Shown: piece by piece, positions 13,929 through 19,151 of the stretch
Position numbering within the stretch: the stretch's first letter is position 1
Layout of the letters: each line of letters starts with the position of its first letter
DNA from: Candidatus Magasanikiibacteriota bacterium
Lineage (GTDB): Bacteria > Patescibacteriota > Patescibacteriia > Magasanikbacterales > GWA2-37-8
Direction of reading: 5' to 3'
Assembly (NCBI GenBank): GCA_903853785.1
Contig: CAINUM010000037.1
Location: forward strand, 1-19,151
Length of the DNA stretch: 19,151 bases
The notes under the pieces: generated by a model
What the model was told of the DNA's origin: nothing
The model's database searches: none
Seen by the model: only the letters and a program-made list of their open reading frames with translations
Translations under genes and position numbers: made by a program

Positions 13929-13948
13929 GTATAGACTATTGTATACAA
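13927..13948. repeat. 22-bp palindromic site, copy 3
   Basis: TTGTATAG-ACTATT-GTATACAA. It has the same 8-6-8 design as copies 1 and 2, but lies between two converging terminators and not next to a recognisable promoter. Confidence 0.8.
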
Positions 13949-13953
13949 AAACA

Positions 13954-14001
13954 ACACAAACAAAAAATCCACCCGATTAGAAGTGGATTTTTTGTTTGTG
14001 T
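13954..14001 (-). terminator. fusA (str operon) terminator
   Basis: Perfect 19-bp arms, ACACAAACAAAAAATCCAC (13954-13972) and its complement (13983-14001), with a 10-base loop. The minus-strand stem contains the T run (GTGGATTTTTT) expected after fusA, which ends at 14010. Confidence 0.85.
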
Positions 14002-14009
14002 GAGTTCGG

Positions 14010-16085
14010 TTATTTTGTTTTACCAGCGATAATGTTGGCAGCTACGTTTCCAGGAACATCAGCGTAATGGCCGAATTCCATGGATGAACTTGCGCGACCC
14101 TGACTCATAGAGCGTAGGGAAGTAACATAGCCAAACATACTTGCCAAAGGAACAATAGCTTTCACTACTTTCATTTGACCACGATCAAACATTTCTTGAA
14201 TTTGACCACGTTTTGAATTTAAATCACCAATACAGTCACCCATATATTGTTCTGGGGTAACTACTTCAACTTTCATGATAGGTTCCATGATAACTGGGTT
14301 AGCTTTCTTGCAAGCGGCTTGAAAAGCCATAGATCCAGCCATTTTGAAAGCCATTTCAGAAGAATCAACTTCATGGTAAGAGCCATCAGTAACAGTTACT
14401 TTGATGTCTACTACTGGGTAACCAGCTTGGATACCGCGAGTGATAGACTCTTTGATACCTTTTTCGATAGCTGGAATAAATTCACGTGGAATAGAGCCGC
14501 CTTTTGTATCATCAACAAATTCAAAACCTTTGCCAGCTTCTTGAGGTTCAACAGTGAGATAACAATGGCCAAATTGACCTTTACCACCAGATTGTTTGAT
14601 ATATTTACCTTCAGCTTCAGCTTTAGTTCGAATAGTTTCTTTGTAAGCTACTTGAGGAGCACCAACGTTGGCTTCTACTTTGAACTCGCGTTTCATACGA
14701 TCCACAATAATATCCAAGTGTAACTCACCCATACCAGAAATAATTGTCTGTAATGTTTCCTCATCAGTTTTGATGCGGAAAGTTGGATCTTCTTCAGCCA
14801 ATTTCTGCATAGCCATACCAATTCTTTCTTGATCTTGCTTAGTTTTTGGTTCGATAGCTACAGAGATAACTGGTTCAGGGAAGATAATTTTTTCTAATAA
14901 AATCGGTTTGTTTTCATCGCAAAGAGTATCACCAGTAGTAATATCCTTTAAACCAATGGCGGCAGCGATTTCACCGGAGTAAACATCAGTTACATCTTCA
15001 CGGTGGTTGGCATGCATACGAACGATGCGGCCAAGACGACTGCGTTCACCAGTAGTTGAGTTATAGAGATAACTACCAGCAGAAACATGACCAGAGTAAA
15101 CACGGAAGAAAACAAGTTTTCCTACGAATGGATCGGTCATGATCTTGAAAGCCAAAGCAGAGAAAGGTTCTTCGTCGGTAGCGTGGCGAACCTCTGGTTC
15201 TTCAGTATCAGGGTTAGTACCTTTAATTTCAGCTAAATCTGTTGGAGCTGGTAAATAAGCAACAACTGCATCCAACATGAATTGAACACCGATGTTTGCT
15301 AAAGCAGATCCACAAATAACTGGGTAAAGTAAATTTTTTAAAGTTAATGTGCGGATTGATTTTTTAATTTCATCAACAGTCAAATCTTGGCCGTTGAGAT
15401 ATTTTTCCATCATTTCGTCACTTACTTCAGAAACTTTTTCTACCAATTTGGAGCGGTATTCTTTTACCTGTTCCGCCATGTTTTCTGGAATTGGAATTTC
15501 AACAATGTTTTCACCGTTTTTTCCTTCGAAGTGGTAAGCTTTGTTTTCGATCAAATCTACCAAACCTTCAAAAGTACTATCAGCACCAATAGGCAATTGA
15601 ATAGCATAAGCATTTTTTGACAAACGTTCAGTGATGGAATCCATACACATGAAAAAGTCTGCACCAAGTTTATCCATTTTGTTTACAAATGGTACACGAG
15701 GTACATTATATTTGTCAGCTTGATGCCAAACAGTTTCTGATTGTGGTTCTACACCTTGAGATCCATCAAATACGGCAACTGCACCGTCAAGTACGCGCAA
15801 TGAGCGCTCTACTTCTACGGTAAAATCTACGTGTCCAGGAGTATCGATGATGTTGATGCGGTGATCTTTCCAAAAACAAGTTGTAGCAGCGGAAGTAATT
15901 GTAATACCACGCTCTTTTTCTTGTTCCATCCAGTCCATTTCAGCGGCTCCTTCATGTACCTCGCCGATTTTGTGTTTTTTACCAGTGTAAAAAAGCACAC
16001 GTTCGGTAGTGGTGGTTTTACCAGCGTCGATATGGGCAGCGATACCAATGTTACGGGTTTTGTCTAGTGAAAATTCACGAGGCAT
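14010..16085 (-). CDS. fusA: Translation elongation factor G
   Basis: The 691-residue GTPase drives translocation of tRNA and mRNA on the ribosome. GTP-binding motifs are AHIDAGKT (17-24), the switch region EKERGITI (56-63), DTPGHVDFT (81-89), NKMD (135-138) and GSAL. Domains II to V follow, including the conserved GMGELHLDI (about 450), IKQSGGKGQFGHCYL (about 497), and near the C terminus SMSQGRASSSMEFGHY. Length is typical. It is the last gene of the rpsL-rpsG-fusA operon, 38 bases after rpsG, and is followed by a strong terminator, so tuf is not part of this operon here. The ATG lacks a Shine-Dalgarno. Confidence 0.98.
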   Translation of the reverse strand: MPREFSLDKTRNIGIAAHIDAGKTTTTERVLFYTGKKHKIGEVHEGAAEMDWMEQEKERGITITSAATTCFWKDHRINIIDTPGHVDFTVEVERSLRVLDGAVAVFDGSQGVEPQSETVWHQADKYNVPRVPFVNKMDKLGADFFMCMDSITERLSKNAYAIQLPIGADSTFEGLVDLIENKAYHFEGKNGENIVEIPIPENMAEQVKEYRSKLVEKVSEVSDEMMEKYLNGQDLTVDEIKKSIRTLTLKNLLYPVICGSALANIGVQFMLDAVVAYLPAPTDLAEIKGTNPDTEEPEVRHATDEEPFSALAFKIMTDPFVGKLVFFRVYSGHVSAGSYLYNSTTGERSRLGRIVRMHANHREDVTDVYSGEIAAAIGLKDITTGDTLCDENKPILLEKIIFPEPVISVAIEPKTKQDQERIGMAMQKLAEEDPTFRIKTDEETLQTIISGMGELHLDIIVDRMKREFKVEANVGAPQVAYKETIRTKAEAEGKYIKQSGGKGQFGHCYLTVEPQEAGKGFEFVDDTKGGSIPREFIPAIEKGIKESITRGIQAGYPVVDIKVTVTDGSYHEVDSSEMAFKMAGSMAFQAACKKANPVIMEPIMKVEVVTPEQYMGDCIGDLNSKRGQIQEMFDRGQMKVVKAIVPLASMFGYVTSLRSMSQGRASSSMEFGHYADVPGNVAANIIAGKTK

Positions 16086-16123
16086 AAGTTTAATAATTAG
16101 AGAAAATTAGTGAGAAACTATTT

Positions 16124-16600
16124 TTATTTTGCAAATCTAGCAAAATGAGCAAAAGCCTTGTTGGCTTCAGCCATACGATGAACATCGTCACGTTTCTTCA
16201 CGGCATCACCAGTATTCTGTTGAGCATCCATCAAAACGGTTGCTAATTTTTGGAACATTGGTTGGCCTTTTTTGTTGCGAGCAGCACCAATAATCCAGCG
16301 GAAAGCCAAAGCATTTTGACGTTCACCGCGAACTGGAAGTGGTACTTGATAGTTTGCACCACCAACACGGCGGGAGCGAACCTCTACCTGAGGACGAATA
16401 ACATTGATAGCTTCTTCAAAAATTTTAACTGGATCTTTCTTTGTTTCAGCGGCAATCTTGTCCATTGCGGAATAAAAGATGTCTTGAGCCACTGTTTTTT
16501 TGCCACGTTCCATCAAGAAGTTGGTGAATTTAGCCACCAATACACTTCCATATCTTGGATCCGGAGCAATAACGCGTTGTTTTGATTGCTTTCCTCTCAT
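16124..16600 (-). CDS. rpsG: 30S ribosomal protein S7
   Basis: A 158-residue primary 16S rRNA-binding protein of the 30S head. Recognisable segments are RGKQSKQRVIAPDPRYGS at the N terminus, FLMERGKKTVAQ, VRSRRVGGANYQVPLPV (about 75-91), ALAFRWII and the C-terminal KKRDDVHRMAEANKAFAHF. Length is normal. It sits 34 bases after rpsL and 38 bases before fusA in the standard str order. Confidence 0.98.
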   Translation of the reverse strand: MRGKQSKQRVIAPDPRYGSVLVAKFTNFLMERGKKTVAQDIFYSAMDKIAAETKKDPVKIFEEAINVIRPQVEVRSRRVGGANYQVPLPVRGERQNALAFRWIIGAARNKKGQPMFQKLATVLMDAQQNTGDAVKKRDDVHRMAEANKAFAHFARFAK

Positions 16601-16634
16601 ATTTTAATAAGTTCAAGTTTTATAGGTGACTAAA

Positions 16635-17063
16635 TTATTTCTTTGCTGCTTTTGGACGTTTTGTACCATAGATACTACGACTGCGGCGACGTTTGTCGAT
16701 ACCTTGAGCATCATAAACACCGCGAACGATATGGTAACGTACACCAGGCAAATCTTTTACACGACCACCACGCAAAAGCACGATAGAGTGTTCTTGTAAG
16801 TTGTGGCCTTCACCAGGGATGTAAGCAATAACTTCAGAGCCGTTACTCATACGAACCTTAGCAACTTTACGCAAAGCAGAGTTAGGTTTTTTTGGAGTAG
16901 TTGTATATACCTTGGTACAAACACCTCTTTTGAAGGCGCAGCCCTTGGCGAAAACGGTCTTACGGCGGTGCAAGTTATCAATTGTAAATTGCAATGCCGG
17001 TACTTTGGTCTTACGTGCTTTACTAACACGTCCTTTTTTAACCAATTGGTTTACTGTAGGCAT
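16635..17063 (-). CDS. rpsL: 30S ribosomal protein S12
   Basis: A 142-residue decoding-centre protein. The conserved core is clear: KRGVCTKVYTTTPKKPNSAL (45-64), AYIPGEGHNLQEHSIVLLRG and RVKDLPGVRYHIVRG. Lys58/Lys59 occupy the position of the streptomycin-related lysine in TPKKPNSA. Compared with E. coli S12, about 15 extra residues (around 26-44) lie between VPAL and KRGVC. First gene of the str operon, driven by a promoter about 150 bases upstream. Confidence 0.98.
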   Translation of the reverse strand: MPTVNQLVKKGRVSKARKTKVPALQFTIDNLHRRKTVFAKGCAFKRGVCTKVYTTTPKKPNSALRKVAKVRMSNGSEVIAYIPGEGHNLQEHSIVLLRGGRVKDLPGVRYHIVRGVYDAQGIDKRRRSRSIYGTKRPKAAKK

Positions 17064-17213
17064 AGTTTAATTAAGTTTGGCTAATCTTAGTTGATTTAGC
17101 CGGATTTTTAATAACAAAAAAACTGACCATATATAATCAGCCACGATTCTTTTGGTCCGCCCTTGACCGTTGTATCAGATAAATACAGTGGTTTTTGGAC
17201 TAGTTCTGCTTAG

Positions 17214-17242
17214 ATAGTACTATTTTAGTTCGGTTTTGTCAA
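17214..17242 (-). promoter_or_regulatory. str operon promoter
   Basis: Minus strand: TTGACA (17242-17237), 17 bases, TACTAT (17219-17214). The predicted leader is about 145 bases. It contains a weak stem with a seven-base T run (CTGA/TCAG, 17123-17140) and an inverted repeat GGCTAA/TTAGCC (17079-17101) shortly before rpsL, so the leader may regulate expression. I see no gene in the leader. Confidence 0.7.
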
Positions 17243-17245
17243 GGA

Positions 17246-17274
17246 TTGACGGTTGTGGAAAAATGTTGTATTTT
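17246..17274 (+). promoter_or_regulatory. Promoter of the small membrane-protein gene
   Basis: TTGACG (17246-17251), 17 bases, TATTTT (17269-17274). The -35 box is three bases from the divergent str operon -35 box. The -35 sequence and spacing are the same as for the small basic gene at 13556. Confidence 0.5.
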
Positions 17275-17312
17275 CAAAAAGCGACCATAATGAGTAGGTC
17301 GGAGGCAAAATA

Positions 17313-17525
17313 ATGAGTTTTCTTCGAAAAATTGCTTCGATGGCGGTGTCTGGAAGTGCATTTTTGTTCTTCGTTGGCTTGTTGGTGGGCGGAATATTTC
17401 TGGTTTCGAGCGAAGGCGTCGTGATCAAGTTTCACCCTATCTGGGTGAGTGTGATCTCTGCGGTCGTTTTTGTTCTTTCAGGGGTATTTCTGCGACTCAC
17501 CAACCAAACGGCCAAAAAGGCCTAG
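17313..17525 (+). CDS. Small two-helix membrane protein of unknown function
   Basis: A 70-residue protein with two predicted membrane helices (about 11-32 and 42-61), a short loop containing SSEGVVIKFHP and a basic tail (RLTNQTAKKA). I recognise no family. GGAGG at 17301-17305 is seven bases before the ATG, a strong ribosome-binding site that most neighbouring genes lack. Codons are richer in G and C than in the flanking housekeeping genes. The unit has its own promoter and a two-part terminator. It could be a stress-type or toxin-like small membrane peptide, but nothing in the sequence proves this. Confidence 0.65.
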   Translation: MSFLRKIASMAVSGSAFLFFVGLLVGGIFLVSSEGVVIKFHPIWVSVISAVVFVLSGVFLRLTNQTAKKA

Positions 17526-17545
17526 GAGGTACACGACCAAACCCC

Positions 17546-17568
17546 CCCCCGAGAAGACATATCGGGGG
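17546..17568 (+). other. C/G hairpin after the small membrane gene
   Basis: CCCCCGA (17546-17552) pairs with TCGGGGG (17562-17568) around a 9-base loop, between the stop codon and the terminator. A perfect AGGAGGT also follows the stop (17524-17530) but no start codon is placed to use it. Confidence 0.55.
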
Positions 17569-17580
17569 AAGGCCAATAAA

Positions 17581-17640
17581 AAAACCACCTTACTTGCCAA
17601 AGGAGAAAAATTTTTTCTATTTAGGCAAAGGTGGTTTTTT
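17581..17640. terminator. Two-part bidirectional terminator
   Basis: Outer stem AAAACCACCT (17581-17590) with AGGTGGTTTT (17629-17638), middle stem TTGCC with GGCAA (17594-17598, 17624-17628) and an A/T inner hairpin (AGAAAA/TTTTCT). T runs on both strands let it end both the small membrane gene and the convergent response-regulator gene. Confidence 0.88.
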
Positions 17641-17643
17641 TAT

Positions 17644-18021
17644 TTATTTTAGTTTTGACTTTATTTTTTGAATTATAGATGCCAGATTGTGGTTTGTTTT
17701 TAAAAGATAATCGCAATTTTTATCTTTAATAGCATCTAATATATGTGGGTCATCATTTTGGTTTGTGAGTATTATAACTGGAACCAATTTTCCCCAACTA
17801 TCCTCATGAAGATTTTTTAATACTTGTATGCCGTTCATTTTTGGCATAAATAAATCCAGGATAATTAAATCCGGATGTTCGGAAAGTGCTTTTTCTAGAC
17901 CATCTAATCCATTGGCAGCCTCAGATATTATAAAATTTTCTAATTTTAATTTATCAGACAAGACACGTCTTGTAGCTGGTTCGTTTTCAATGATTAATAT
18001 TTTGTTTGATTTTTTTTTCAT
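17644..18021 (-). CDS. Single-domain response regulator (REC only)
   Basis: A 125-residue CheY-like receiver domain with no output domain. The phosphorylation site is Asp56 (IILDLFMPKMNG), with conserved Thr86 (VIILTNQ) and Lys108 (CDYLLKTNH). The acidic pocket at the end of the first strand reads IIENEP, so the usual Asp pair is replaced by Glu12-Asn13 with Glu14 next to it. It begins nine bases after the histidine kinase gene and is very likely its partner. Without an output domain it must act by protein contact or as a phosphorelay intermediate. Confidence 0.94.
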   Translation of the reverse strand: MKKKSNKILIIENEPATRRVLSDKLKLENFIISEAANGLDGLEKALSEHPDLIILDLFMPKMNGIQVLKNLHEDSWGKLVPVIILTNQNDDPHILDAIKDKNCDYLLKTNHNLASIIQKIKSKLK

Positions 18022-18030
18022 AAGATTGAA

Positions 18031-19151
18031 CTATTTTTTATTAATAGTTGGCTTGTTTGGAAATGTAACAAAAAATTTGGTTCCAATATTTTCATTGGAT
18101 TCAAACCATATTTTACCACCAAATTTTTCTACAATAGATTTCACCATATAAAGTCCCAAACCTGTTCCAGTAATTTCTTTTTCCATTACATTTTCTGCAC
18201 GATATAGTTTTGTAAAAATTTTAGATTTTGCAGCTTCTGGTATTCCATAGCCAGTGTCGGCGATTGTAATTTTAAATTCTTTCTTATTTTGTGGTTCGAC
18301 ACTTATGGAAATTGTTCCTTTTGGTGGTGTGTATTTAATCGCATTGGTAATCAAGTTTTGCAACAACATGCGCATCATTTTTGTGTCAGAATATATTTCT
18401 GATAAATCCTTTGATATTAATTTGTTGATTACTAATTTATTATCTTCAATTGTGCTGGCTGCTTCCTTTTCAGTTTCAATTATTAAATCCAAAATATTTA
18501 TTGGAACTAGTTGAACTGGCAACGTTCCTAAATCTAAGCGAGAAACATTTAATAAATCATTTACCATTTCTACCATGCGGTGGTTGCCGGCATAAACTTC
18601 CTGTAGATATTTTTTTTGATCATCGTTGATTGGTCCAGCATCGCCAGATAATAGCATTTCTACGTACCAATTGATTGTAGACAAAGGAGTTCGTAGTTGG
18701 TGGGAAGCTAAAAACACAAATTCACTTTTAATTTTATCGATTTCTTTTTCCTGTGTAATATTGCGAAATACTTCAATAGCGCCAATAATTTCATCGTTTA
18801 AAATTATTGGCATGGCACTGATATATACCGCCATATCAATATTATCTTTTCTAACAAAATGATAATCCGAAGTGATTATTTTTTTTCTTTTTATAAGTGA
18901 TACATGTAGTGGGTGTTTTTCTAGTGGTATATGAAGACCTTTTTCATCGGCTAATAACGAGATTTCACCTAATTTTTTCCCCATCATATTGTCATCCCAG
19001 GATAACATTTCTTTTGTGGCTTGATTAAAGAAAATTATCTTTCCTTCTTTGTCTGTTGCTACTACACCATCTCCGATACTAGAGAGCATGGCCTCTTCTT
19101 TGGCTTTATCTTTTTCTACTTTAATTTTTGTTTTTTTCAATTCATCAAAAA
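18031..19151 (-). CDS. PAS-domain sensor histidine kinase, 5' end outside window
   Basis: The frame stays open to the right edge. The first possible start inside the window is a TTG at 19140, but codons before it are also open and the N terminus is a lysine-rich coiled-coil linker, so a sensor or membrane part probably lies beyond the edge. Counted from the TTG, a PAS domain spans about 17-132 (SSIGDGVVATDKEGKIIFFN). HisKA follows with phosphoacceptor His147 in ASHQLRTPLS. The HATPase domain has N-box LITNAIKYTP (263-272), G1 box DTGYGIP (295-301) and G2 box GTGLGLY (325-331). All catalytic motifs are intact. It autophosphorylates and should pass phosphate to the adjacent REC protein. Confidence 0.94.
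   Translation of the reverse strand, partial: FDELKKTKIKVEKDKAKEEAMLSSIGDGVVATDKEGKIIFFNQATKEMLSWDDNMMGKKLGEISLLADEKGLHIPLEKHPLHVSLIKRKKIITSDYHFVRKDNIDMAVYISAMPIILNDEIIGAIEVFRNITQEKEIDKIKSEFVFLASHQLRTPLSTINWYVEMLLSGDAGPINDDQKKYLQEVYAGNHRMVEMVNDLLNVSRLDLGTLPVQLVPINILDLIIETEKEAASTIEDNKLVINKLISKDLSEIYSDTKMMRMLLQNLITNAIKYTPPKGTISISVEPQNKKEFKITIADTGYGIPEAAKSKIFTKLYRAENVMEKEITGTGLGLYMVKSIVEKFGGKIWFESNENIGTKFFVTFPNKPTINKK

Noticed and set aside
13303..13948. CRISPR array
   Set aside because: Only three palindromic copies, with very unequal spacing (about 125 and 499 bp) and a gene between them; no cas gene.
17150..17170. T-box-like sequence AGGGCGGACC on the minus strand in the rpsL leader
   Set aside because: It lacks the full AGGGTGGNACCGCG motif, specifier loop and antiterminator, and an S12 gene is not a T-box target.
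17541..17550. Run of nine C residues as a phase-variation tract
   Set aside because: It lies after the stop codon of the small membrane gene and forms one arm of a hairpin; length could also be a sequencing error.

Overview
The window looks like chromosome from a small-genome, AT-rich bacterium. My best guess is a member of the Candidate Phyla Radiation (Patescibacteria, Parcubacteria-like). The grounds are the compact housekeeping gene set, a ribosomal protein S12 with a 15-residue insertion in front of the KRGVC motif, an almost complete lack of Shine-Dalgarno sequences before the housekeeping genes, and riboflavin genes reduced to the last two steps. The assignment is inference; no 16S rRNA or tRNA gene is present.

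Layout. 1-2220: the 5' part of an unknown minus-strand gene, then endonuclease IV (nfo), a P-loop kinase-like protein and a DUF167/YggU protein on the plus strand. 1938-4830: the replication-origin neighbourhood, with yidD, rnpA and rpmH reading leftward and dnaA and dnaN reading rightward. Two perfect DnaA boxes lie upstream of dnaA. The dnaA-dnaN gap holds several DnaA boxes, a run of DnaA-trio triplets and an AT-rich unwinding region. 4831-7054: dnaN, riboflavin synthase and lumazine synthase, closed by a terminator. 7058-10515: a PBP1A-type peptidoglycan synthase and a secreted 3D-domain protein, divergently transcribed from promoters whose -35 boxes overlap. 10514-12930: a minus-strand operon of a TraR/DksA zinc-finger protein, lspA and comM. 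13954-17242: a minus-strand str operon of rpsL, rpsG and fusA, with no tuf gene after fusA. 17644-19151: a histidine kinase (5' end outside the window) and a single-domain response regulator.

The unexpected part is in two stretches between these blocks. Between the dksA-like gene and fusA (12.93-13.95 kb) there is a minus-strand unit of about 330 nt with a near-consensus promoter, several hairpins and a terminator but no convincing reading frame. Opposite it is a GC-rich 75-codon gene with its own promoter, a strong Shine-Dalgarno sequence and a two-part terminator. Three copies of a 22-bp palindrome, TTGTATA(C/G)-ACTAnn-GTATACAA, lie in and around these units. A second GC-rich small gene, a 70-residue two-helix membrane protein with Shine-Dalgarno, sits between the str operon and the two-component genes and ends in a similar AAACCACC...GGTGGTTT terminator. 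These self-contained small-gene cassettes, differing from the host genes in base composition and in translation signals, together with the repeated palindromes, are the best candidates for something undescribed.
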